Assembly: GCA_027886175.1 (NCBI GenBank)
Contig: JAJNNQ010000126.1
Span: forward strand, 372,001 to 436,000
Length of the DNA: 64,000 nucleotides
Origin: Phylloscopus collybita
Lineage: Eukaryota > Chordata > Aves > Passeriformes > Phylloscopidae
Reading direction: 5' to 3'
Position numbers and translations under genes: made by a program. This document shows, in pieces, positions 56,001 through 64,000 of this stretch. The number at the start of each line of letters is the position of its first letter. Positions within the stretch are counted from its first letter, which is position 1. The notes below the pieces were generated by a model that worked only from the letters and a program-made list of their open reading frames with translations, ran no database searches and was not told the DNA's origin.

Positions 56001-59000
56001 GGCTTCTTAAAATTTTACAGTCATCAAATTAGGAGGAGGGATTTTTATGGACAATCTTCTCTGAACTGGCAGAAAGCGTCATAGTAACTTGTGCTACAGT
56101 ATTTCTTCTCTGTGTGTTATTCACAATACAGAGAGAGAACAGAAACAATACAGAAGACAGTGTTTGAAGAAATTTTGTGCTATCTTGATTAATCAAGACA
56201 GATGTAGATGTGAAATTTAAAGCTGCAGTACAATTTTGTGTTGTCACACAAAAAGATGCAGTAAGACCCTAAATACTAGTTAACAAAAGAAGTCCCCAAC
56301 TTCCTTTATTGTGTGGAGAGTATCTGCTTTAAGTTATCAGGCACACTGCATAGCAGAAGTGAGCTGTACAGCTGAGAAGTGGAAGCTGGTATATAGCATT
56401 TCAATTCATATTACAGATTTCATTCTCTCAAGCAACAGCTTTGTACATTCTTTTCTTCTTGGTTTTCAAATAATGGTAATTTTTTTTTAAAACCAACATC
56501 TATTAACTTGATAAATTCTAGTTGTTTATTTTTTCTTCCTTGCTTTAATGATGTTGTTTGTTTTTGTTTGTTTTTTGCACAAAAGAGTATCAAGTGTAAA
56601 TGCTTTTAATGCTGAAGATATTGCAAGTCAGGACTATAATTATCTTTATTTTTTAAAAACTCTATTTTCTAACATAATTAACTATATTAAACAAATAAAA
56701 TTAAACATTTCTATTTTGAGATTAAAACTGAATTAACTGTTGAAGCTTACTCTGAATATGTAGCCTCTTTTTGATATTTCAGTTTTGCTCTGCAATACTG
56801 GAATTTTTTAAATTTTGAACTAATGATATTTTGTCCCTCTACTCAAGTGTGACGTTTAACTTTATTTATTTTCAGTTTGCAGAAAAAGCTTGAGCATGTA
56901 AAGACAACACATGAGCATTTAGATAAGGTAATTACAAAAAACACTGTTTCGATGTTTTTGCAACAACAGGGCTGTTCAGTATTGCATGATAATTTCGTTA
57001 TTGTTTCAGAAGGTTTCATTTAGGGAGTAACATGTTCTAAGGCATTTGGAAGATCACCTAGATTACACAAAAGGAATGTGCTTTGTTGTAGATAGATCCT
57101 AAAGGGCTATATTAAGTCTCACTTTCAAAAATAGCTTATAAACTTCCAGTGCTCCAGTCATGTCATCTGTTGATTCACATGGAGAGTATTAGTGAACCAA
57201 ACAGAACTACTTTTTTTTTTAGATACTTGCAGAAGCAATTCCTAAATTTTTAGCCTGTGTATCCTGTAGGTTTTCTGTCCAAAACAAAATCTCTCTGGTT
57301 GAATTGTGGGTTGCAGTCCTCTTTGGGGTGTCCCTAGGGGATGGGGCTCACTTGTAGGTCACAAGTCGTCTCAGTGGCTGCAAAAAAATAAAAGCTTCTA
57401 TTTTTTTAAGGTGTCTTAGAAAAGTGAGCTTTCTTCAGAATGTTTCTATGATTACATTTAATTTTCAGGTTAAAACAGGATGCATACAGTGCCTGTGTTT
57501 TTCTTTTTGAACTATATATTTTAACTGTGAATTGGCTAGTCTTGAAAACAGGAAAAGGCAATTATAATTTAATTTTGGAACTACTGATTATTAAATCAGT
57601 TCATGCTTAATTATAATTACAATGACAATGTTGATAGTTTTTGTTTAATCTAATTTTTTAAATATGCTCAGTTATGGAATCTTAGTAGATCCCTAAAGTA
57701 GATAGAAATGTTAAGTAGAAGCCTTCCTAAATGTTATGAGCTACAGTATCCCTATATTATTAAGGAGGTTATTGTTGGTTTTGTAGTGCGGAGCCATTTG
57801 GCAGAATTCATTGTTAGTATCTCTGTTTAGTTTACACCCACATATTTAAGACGATTGTTGAGACATTTGAGGCATAAATGAGGGCAGAACACTTCCCACA
57901 GTAGGCTGCAGGTCCTTGTTGTATGACAAAGTGTGCTTATTATCTTCATGTTGAAGGTCAGCAGAAACAGCACAGTGAACTTTGGTCTGCCGTGTTTTGA
58001 AGCTGCTCAGGGTGTTAGCTCTAGGTTATTTAGATAAGTTTACTTGGTCATTAGACAAACATTTGCTGCTTGTTGCTTTAATTCTTTTTTCCTTAAGTTA
58101 GACTAGTCATCTGAAGGTAGTAGTTTGAAAGCGTTATAGGAAGTAATTCACTATCTGTTCTTCCATATCATTGAGTTATAGTGGCAAAAATAAGACTTAT
58201 TATTTCTTCTTTAAATAAATTGCTGATTTTAAAGTACATGTTTTATTTTCTTTTTTTTTTTTTTTTTTGATGATTGATCTTGAGCAGTTAGCTAGTGCTT
58301 GTTTTGGAACAAAACTTACCTTCAGGCGTCTTTATTTTATGAATCTATTCCTACACAGTCTGTTTATAAACAGCTTTTCTTATGACGCAAGTACAGGTTG
58401 CCTTTATGAAAACTATGTTGATTATTTTTTGTCTGATAACATTGTCATGAAGACAGGTATGCCAAAAAAATAACATTCTTAACCATACTTAAAAGCTTGA
58501 TCATAATAGTCTCTACAGCAAAGAATTACGGAGTGGCAGCTAATGGCATTGAACTGTTCAAAGCACTGTGTGTGCTCTTTAAGTGCACACCCAAACAGAA
58601 ACAAAAAGTAGAGCTTAATTTAGCAAATTAGAGCAGAACAGAAATAGAGATTTTCTTTTTAATTTGATGTTGTCATATACTTGCCTTTTTATGAGGCTGA
58701 GTAATAACACTTTTTGAAATAACTGTATCAAGATGTTTATTCAGTGTGCTAATAATAAGTGTATCTTCCCATTTGCAGGGTATAATTACAGTAACATTTG
58801 AAGTTCCAGGAAGTATAAAAGAGGAAAACTTAAATCTCTTTATTCAGGTAAGTAATACATGACTATCAAATAATCATTGTGGCTTTTTGTAGAAACTCGT
58901 CCCATGCCACTTTGTTTACAGGAGCAGCTTTTTCTTTTCATAGAATCTTCTGTGGGAGAAGAATGTGAAAGATAAGACTGGGTGCACCATGGATGTCATA

Positions 59001-61662
59001 AGACTGAAGGTTAGTCAGAAATTAGCAGCTTCTTTGTTTTGTGCTTTTTGTCTTTACACCTAAAAAGCTGCAGTCTGCTGTCAGTTACAGGCCTGTCAAA
59101 GGTGCTGCTGGGTTGCTGTAGCAGAGCAGATGAAATGGAGAGTAGCAGGTTGTTCCATGAATGACTCAGAAATAGCTGGCAGAGGAGCAAACATTGATCC
59201 TACTTGTTTTGTATGGAGAGGGCAGATGTGCAGTCCCCAAACATCAGTGGCAGGTTAAAAATCAAGGGATAGTTAAATCACTTTCATTTTCCACCTCTGT
59301 TGCTTTGAAAGATACCATCCATCACATATGTAGGGTTGGGATATTATAGAATGGATTGCTACGTGTACTAAAAAATGTTGCCATAATATGCAAAAATTCA
59401 ATTTGGCATAACATAGGAATGCAATAGTAGTTGTGGTCTACAATTAACAACTTTTTACATACTGTCAGGCTGTAGTTTTAAAGGTGCAGCTTACAAATAC
59501 TCATCTTCATGGGCATATCATATGTTTTTCAGTTGCCTGGTTTTGAGAGGAGTGAGGTGACAATTTAGGATCTATTTTTATTTACCTACTAAGCAGCCAA
59601 GAAAAAAATGAAAAAATGAGAATCCAGTCAGTCATTTGGCAGACTGTAAGAAACATAAGAAAGTAAAGCTCTGATTTGTTTCCTGAGGACAGTTGACCAT
59701 TATAGATAGCAATATAATTATTCCAGTTTTATTGGAAGGAAAGTTGTTTTCTTGGTTTTTCAGCATCAACATTAGAGTATCCTTGTCTTTCCCTTCCTGA
59801 CAAATAGAAGAGAGTAGCCACTAATGTATCTGAAGCTGCCTGAAAAGCAGCAATGCCATGCACAAGCACATTTTTGGTGTTGTGAGCATTGGAATCAAAC
59901 TAATCCTTTGTGAGGCTTGTGATGAGATGTGCACTGTCCTCAGTCACAGACAAATACACCAAAGCAAATGAACTCCAGGCAGCTAATTACGGAACAGGTT
60001 CCAAAGTTTGTTGCTTTTATATTTATATTTTATCTACACTCATAACCCTTTTGGCAGTCATGGTCATAGAATTCCAACTAATAGGTCAGATGGAAACGTA
60101 TTTAATGAAATATTTTTAACTGTTTCTTTCTTTAGGGGAGTGTCCTCGTTTAGGGCAAATTCTGGGAGGAACTTCCAGGAAGTATAAGACATGTTTTACA
60201 GAATGTCTTCCACTAAAATATTTTAAAACATTGTAGTATGAAGTGATGGGAACTGTTTTAATAGAGCTTTTGATATGTGGGTTAATGGACTCATGCTGAC
60301 TGTTCAAGTCTGTTGCTAGTTGTTTTACTTCACAAATGTTTATTCTCTCTCCAGTATTCAGAGATTCTGTTTCAAAAAAGTAAATATTCTGAGCATAAGA
60401 GCTTAATTGGACTAATCTGAAATCAAACAATTTTGATAATTTTCATGATTTTGTTGGCAGGCAGGCTTTCCTGGACTCCATGTCAAACACCATATATGTA
60501 TTCAAAGAGGCATAGTAGATGATGACATTTAATTTTTGCTTGAGCAGGCTAGGTACTGACAAATGAGGAGCAGAAGACAGAATATGGTGAAGTGTCATTT
60601 TTAGCCTTTAACAAAATCAGGAGATGTGAAAATGGATGTTATGAGTAGATGGGTTAATTGATAATAGGTGTTTATTTTGACTAACAAGAGCATCGTTGCC
60701 AGAAATACTATTCCCTGCTTGAATTAGATTGAAAGTTTTGTTTCCCCTCTTACATATTTTATTTTTAAAGTTCTGTTTATATACCCTAACAGTTGTTTTT
60801 CTGATAAGGGACTGGTATCTATTCAAGGCAAATCTCATCAAGTGATAGTCCAAGGTGTCCATGAGCTCTATGACCTAGAAGAGACTTCAGTTGCCTGGAA
60901 AGAAGATGAAAAGAGAACAAACAGGCTGGTCCTAATTGGTAAGAGGAAATTACACATCTTCTTGTTTAAGAAGCTGCTTTATTCACAGACAGTCCTCTGA
61001 TTTGGCCAGTGAAAAGGAATCAATCTAAACTGGCCAGAATAACTGCAGTAAGTGTGTTCAACATAACCTCTCTCAAAGTTTATCCATCAAAACCTCCAGA
61101 ATTGCAGCTGAGCAGAGTATACACTATCCCTTTTAGTGCCACCAAAATCAAACCAAATCAAATCAAAAAAATACTAAACTTTCATAAATTATGTTGGCAT
61201 ATTTAATGTTGTTTTTAAAATCTGTAATTATAAATTGGGTGATGGGAATGGTTTGAATGTTTCATCAAATACTTAGTAACTGTAAGGAAGGTAATTAAAG
61301 CTTTAAAATGCTTAAAACCATTTTGTTTCTGAAAAACTTGCAGTGCTGAGGCTTTGTGTTTCTGTTTATTTCTGTTTGCTGTGCAAAGCGTTTTTTTACC
61401 AAAAATAAGCTACTTTTTCCCCCTTTCCCCTATTTGTTCAGCTTGAACTCTGTTGTTGCCTTAATTATAATACTGCTGTTCTCACTGACTGATACAATAA
61501 TAAACATTTTTTTAGGGTAGACCAAGCTCCTTGTATGCATTTGTAATGCACTGTAAAATACAGTTAGATATTTTATTTCTCTTTACAGGCAGGAACTTGG
61601 ACAAGGAGACCATCAAAGAAGTATTCATAGCCACTGTGAGAGAAGAGCAAGGAAAAAGTTGA
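40915..61662 (+). CDS. ZNG1: ZNG1 (CBWD1), zinc-regulated GTPase metalloprotein activator, complete 15-exon gene
   Basis: ZNG1 is a G3E/COG0523 GTPase that delivers zinc to the methionine aminopeptidase METAP1, using GTP hydrolysis. The 15 exons total 1113 nt (370 residues plus stop), with consistent phases at all 14 junctions. Visible motifs are CPDLVPI at residues 6-12 (the METAP1 zinc-finger docking motif of the family, usually CPELVPI), Walker A GYLGAGKT at 35-42, NEFGEG at 62-67, metal-binding CLCC at 93-96 in [16 protein letters not shown] at 122-129 and NKTD at 189-192. The CobW C-terminal domain occupies roughly 258-358. The start is the first ATG after an in-frame stop. The protein is about 25 residues shorter than human CBWD1, with shorter N- and C-terminal tails. 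No stop or frameshift occurs, so it should be functional. It lies head-to-head with DOCK8 as in mammals. Confidence 0.97.
42106..42192 (+). CDS. ZNG1: ZNG1 exon 2
   Basis: Acceptor TCTAG at 42105, donor GTATGT at 42193. Encodes [19 protein letters not shown], then [10 protein letters not shown] (residues 38-66), completing the P-loop whose GYL lies in exon 1. The split of Walker A across an intron is supported by exact phase. Confidence 0.97.
43043..43139 (+). CDS. ZNG1: ZNG1 exon 3
   Basis: Acceptor TTTTCAG at 43042, donor GTAAGT at 43140. Encodes [20 protein letters not shown], then [12 protein letters not shown] (residues 67-98). It carries the CxCC zinc-binding motif that defines this GTPase subfamily, with all three cysteines (93, 95, 96) present. 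Confidence 0.97.
44304..44395 (+). CDS. ZNG1: ZNG1 exon 4
   Basis: Acceptor TTACAG at 44303, donor GTAGTT at 44396 (a non-optimal but acceptable donor). Encodes [20 protein letters not shown], then [11 protein letters not shown] (residues 99-129), including the conserved E-T-T-G of the switch region. Confidence 0.96.
45462..45521 (+). CDS. ZNG1: ZNG1 exon 5
   Basis: Acceptor TTCTTAG at 45461, donor GTAAGA at 45522. Encodes [20 protein letters not shown] (residues 130-149) plus one base. It matches the human [15 protein letters not shown] segment. Confidence 0.96.
46581..46618 (+). CDS. ZNG1: ZNG1 exon 6
   Basis: A 38-nt micro-exon. Acceptor TTTTAG at 46580, donor GTAGGT at 46619. Encodes [13 protein letters not shown] (residues 150-162), ending in phase 0. 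It is identified by similarity to the human ITIVDSKYGL segment and by phase. Confidence 0.95.
49951..49997 (+). CDS. ZNG1: ZNG1 exon 7
   Basis: Acceptor TGTTTAG at 49950, donor GTATGG at 49998. Encodes [15 protein letters not shown] (residues 163-177) plus two bases of arginine. It follows a 3.3-kb intron with no recognised repeats. Confidence 0.95.
50715..50801 (+). CDS. ZNG1: ZNG1 exon 8
   Basis: Acceptor ACATAG at 50714, donor GTATGA at 50802. Encodes [20 protein letters not shown], then ELNKVRTFV (residues 178-206) plus two bases. It contains NKTD, the guanine-specificity motif of the GTPase. Confidence 0.96.
51594..51638 (+). CDS. ZNG1: ZNG1 exon 9
   Basis: Acceptor TTTTAG at 51593, donor GTATTA at 51639. 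Encodes [15 protein letters not shown] (residues 207-221) plus two bases. It is a 45-nt exon identified by matching the human [16 protein letters not shown] segment. Confidence 0.94.
51848..52540 (-). mobile_element. CR1 LINE 3' fragment in ZNG1 intron 9
   Basis: The plus strand reads as the reverse complement of a CR1 3' end. It starts with the tail region at 51848 (ATTACAGAATTCCAGAATTA) and runs through the C-terminal ORF2 remnant towards 52540. It is 5'-truncated and antisense to ZNG1. It is less decayed than the CR1 copies in DOCK8 intron 1, but still carries stops. Confidence 0.9.
54119..54175 (+). CDS. ZNG1: ZNG1 exon 10
   Basis: Acceptor CTTTAG at 54118, donor GTATGG at 54176. Encodes [19 protein letters not shown] (residues 222-240) plus two bases of a serine codon. 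It is nearly identical to the human segment. Confidence 0.96.
56876..56927 (+). CDS. ZNG1: ZNG1 exon 11
   Basis: Acceptor TTTTCAG at 56875, donor GTAATT at 56928. Encodes [18 protein letters not shown] (residues 241-258), ending in phase 0. It links the GTPase core to the CobW C-terminal domain. Confidence 0.95.
58779..58847 (+). CDS. ZNG1: ZNG1 exon 12
   Basis: Acceptor TTGCAG at 58778, donor GTAAGT at 58848. Encodes [20 protein letters not shown], then FIQ (residues 259-281). This is the first strand-helix unit of the CobW C-terminal domain. Confidence 0.96.
58944..59009 (+). CDS. ZNG1: ZNG1 exon 13
   Basis: Acceptor TTCATAG at 58943, donor GTTAGT at 59010. Encodes [20 protein letters not shown], then LK (residues 282-303), in phase 0 at both ends. 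The intron between exons 12 and 13 is only 96 bp. Confidence 0.95.
60809..60938 (+). CDS. ZNG1: ZNG1 exon 14
   Basis: Acceptor GATAAG at 60808, donor GTAAGA at 60939. At 130 nt this is the longest coding exon. It encodes [40 protein letters not shown] and VLI (residues 304-346) plus one base. It holds the conserved [12 protein letters not shown] stretch of the CobW C-terminal domain. Confidence 0.97.
61589..61662 (+). CDS. ZNG1: ZNG1 exon 15, terminal coding exon
   Basis: Acceptor TTACAG at 61588. Encodes [20 protein letters not shown], then QGKS and a TGA stop at 61660-61662 (residues 347-370). The ending is about 12 residues shorter than in human CBWD1. The homologous part (GRNLDK...FIATV) is intact. 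Confidence 0.96.
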
Positions 61663-62155
61663 CATAAGACTATAAAAAATATTAAATGTTTGTTTTAATC
61701 CTGCAAGAATTTTATGACAGAAAAGACTGAATGGCGTGGACTATGGTAGTTTCTCTGTCCTCTTGCAGTTTATGCAACAGTTTAACCGTGAAGTCTTCCT
61801 AAGAATTCCAAATTACCTACTGCTTAAAGATTAGCTCTTATGGTCTAGAATCAAACACAATTCTACTATTTTGGATTTGGCTGAAGCTGTGTCAGCAACA
61901 TCATGTAACTGTGCAGAAATGCAGATGGGCTAAAGGCTGTTATGTTCTCCCTGAAGCATTACTGTAGGGATATGGGAAACATGTTTGAAGCCTAGTGCTT
62001 TGTCTTGCTAACCCTCTTCCACTGGGAATAAAGCAATAGTGATTATTGCCAGTGGTGTAATCACAGTACAAAATGTTTAGTGTTTACTATTAAACTGTCT
62101 TCCATCTCTTTCCACTTGCTTTGTGATTTTTGAATAAATGCACCCATCCCAGATA
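61663..62155 (+). other. ZNG1 3' UTR with two candidate poly(A) signals
   Basis: The sequence after the stop codon is AT-rich and repeat-free. Consensus AATAAA hexamers occur at 62027-62032 and 62133-62138, and an earlier ATTAAA occurs just after the stop (about 61680). Cleavage about 15-25 bp after the second signal is plausible. Which signal is used cannot be read from sequence. Confidence 0.6.
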
Positions 62156-63252
62156 CTGGTAAACCTGTTGTACAATGAAACTAAAAATACACAGGTAGCA
62201 GAGGCACAAGATCACATGGAGTAAATGCTGTCTACACAAAAGCTGTGAATGCAGTGTTTGGTCACATAGTCAGCAGTTTGAAAGATGTAGCTGAACTCTT
62301 CCATCTTCTGGCCATGACCCTGCCAGGTCAGGATTTGGGGACCTGGGGACTGCACACTTCCACTGTGTTCAAGCTGCTCTGCATGATTTGTTATGGGATT
62401 CTGATACACCACTTTGAAAACCTAGCTTGAAGCTTTTATCTCTTTACTCATTACAATTTAGAGTTGAACTTCCTGCCCTGTACATTCTCCAGTACTCTTT
62501 GTTCACCTCCTAGCTTTACAGGGGCATTCGGACTACAGCTGTGTGAAAACAAAACCAGTCAATGCAAGAAGATAATGTAGAATTAAACATGTTTACAAAC
62601 AAAATTCTAGGACATGCAGTTCTGAAGGATGGACTTTTACCTACGCTGCTTGCTGTAGATGCTTGGTGGTGCGAATCAGTAAAAACCTGTTTCCAGTAGT
62701 GAGGAGTGCGTTACTTGTCTCACACCTGACATTGGAAAGAAAGAGGGCCATTCCCTTGTTCTCTCCCTCAGCCAGTATCAGCAGTCTTAAATGTTTCCAC
62801 TTTGCTTCTACTGGAGTTTGGAATTTGTTTTCAGAAGAGCTGAGGATGGAGACATTTATTAATCTTTAAGTTATGTGTCTTAGCTAACATGGAGCTCTTC
62901 AGTCTCCCTGCAGATGCGTCAGATACTTCGTATTAGAAGTAGTTTTAGATAGCTTGAAATAGTTTTCAGGACTTTTTTTTTTTTCTCTTAAGCAAGGTAT
63001 AAAGAGAGAACCATCTGCTTACACAATGTTGCTTTGTGTTTAGCAGACCTTGGTGGCATTTGCGTGACCTGGTATTGCTGAGTGATACTGTGACTGTTTC
63101 CCTTAGCAATTAGAACTCTTCATTTTTTAAACTAGTATATGTTCTCACACTGCATAAATGACGCAGTTCTGCATGAAAATTTGTCAAGTGGTTGCCTTCA
63201 CTGTTATTCATTGAGTAATTAGATCGTGTAAATTTAAAGTTGTGTATAATAC

Positions 63253-63300
<48 letters not shown>

Positions 63301-64000
63301 CTGCTTTTGCTTCTATTTGCCACAGGAAAAGTGATCAAAATACCTCTTATCTTAAAAATGCCTCATGTAATAGAAGAACTCTGTTCTCTTTAGAACAATT
63401 AATCTCTGAAGTGTTAGTAACTTTAAATTTGAAAAAAAAGTTCAGAGACCTAATAAGAAGACCTTCAACCAGGAGTCATAAGGGAAAAAAGAAAAAACAT
63501 AGAGTCATATTTTAAATGCTTGTTTTTTAATATGTGCTCACCCACCACACACTCCACCACACTAAAATTTCCATGATGACTGTCAATATATTGAGTTCTT
63601 TTGTGGCTGTGGAGGGGCATCTCTGCAGCTGGAAGTATATGCTCTGCGCTCTGTATAGGTCACGTTGATACTACTTACCCTTTCTTGCTAGGACTTTCCT
63701 TGCAATGCTAATGTCAGACTGTCTAGGCAGTATGCACATCTTTGTCTCTGCTTGTCTTCTGTAAATTGCCTGCAAATTTCAAGGCATCCCCTGGGATGGA
63801 GAGCAAGCAGCTCCTGAGCAGGGTGGGAGCTGTACTCCTCTTGCTGGCTGTCAAGATGCCCCAGTGCTTTGTCCTCTATTCTCTTCACACATAATGGCAG
63901 TGAAAACATGCCAAGGACCTCTTTATCCTGGTCTCTCAAGAAGACCACTGGTTACATTTCTTGGATATTTAACCAGCTTTTTCTGGTCTGTTCTTACATG
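62156..64000. other. Downstream flank, no gene recognised
   Basis: About 1.8 kb with short open frames on both strands. The longest is the 91-codon plus-strand frame at 63240-63515, which begins inside the T45 run. An 86-codon minus-strand frame at 63688-63948 has no similarity I recognise. No CR1 or LTR was identified. Confidence 0.55.
63256..63300. repeat. Homopolymer T45
   Basis: Forty-five T residues in a row. It may be the tail of a minus-strand retroposed sequence, but no parent could be recognised to its right. The length may be an assembly estimate. Confidence 0.95.

Noticed and set aside
63240..63515. 91-codon frame beginning with a phenylalanine run
   Set aside because: Its start is inside the T45 homopolymer and the remainder has no recognised similarity.

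Overview
The window is vertebrate nuclear DNA, almost certainly from a bird. It has spliced genes with GT-AG introns, several CR1 LINE copies (the dominant avian retrotransposon), solo or broken LTRs of one avian endogenous-retrovirus family, and GC-rich CpG-island promoters in AT-rich introns. A passerine is possible from the LTR type, but this is inference. There is no prokaryotic gene, CRISPR array or RNA gene that I can support.

Two divergent protein-coding genes make up the window. On the minus strand, from about 32.3 kb to the left edge, lies the 5' part of DOCK8 (a CDC42 guanine-nucleotide exchange factor). Seven coding exons can be placed to the base (32212-32264, 13692-13794, 9326-9501, 6312-6383, 2822-2945, 1832-2038 or 2041, 592-677). 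Their phases agree across every junction. They encode roughly the first 273 residues, and the rest of the gene continues beyond position 1. On the plus strand, 40915-61662, is a complete 15-exon ZNG1 (CBWD1) gene encoding a 370-residue zinc-chaperone GTPase with intact GTPase, CxCC and METAP1-docking motifs. The head-to-head arrangement of ZNG1 and DOCK8 matches human 9p24.3. In birds this synteny block normally sits on the Z chromosome near DMRT1, so the window is probably Z-linked (inference).

Layout: 1-0.34 kb LTR; 0.6-32.3 kb DOCK8 exons 7 to 1, with introns holding CR1 copies (2.2-2.7, 17.6-19.1, 25.4-26.5, 26.7-28.0 kb), LTR pieces (about 1.2-1.5 and 13.1-13.4 kb), long pyrimidine tracts (21.9-22.2 kb) and four perfect 18-19 bp hairpins; 32.0-33.1 kb DOCK8 CpG island; 33.1-40.4 kb intergenic with two nearly identical LTR segments and a CR1; 40.7-40.9 kb ZNG1 promoter with CRE and E-box motifs; 40.9-61.7 kb ZNG1; 61.7-64 kb 3' UTR and downstream flank.

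The two genes do not form a pathway. They share a neighbourhood rather than a promoter, because their start codons are 8.6 kb apart. I found no new multi-gene system. The most unusual sequence structures are the cluster of perfect short hairpins in DOCK8 introns, the 99%-identical LTR halves upstream of ZNG1, and the repeated TGACG/CACGTG promoter block of ZNG1.
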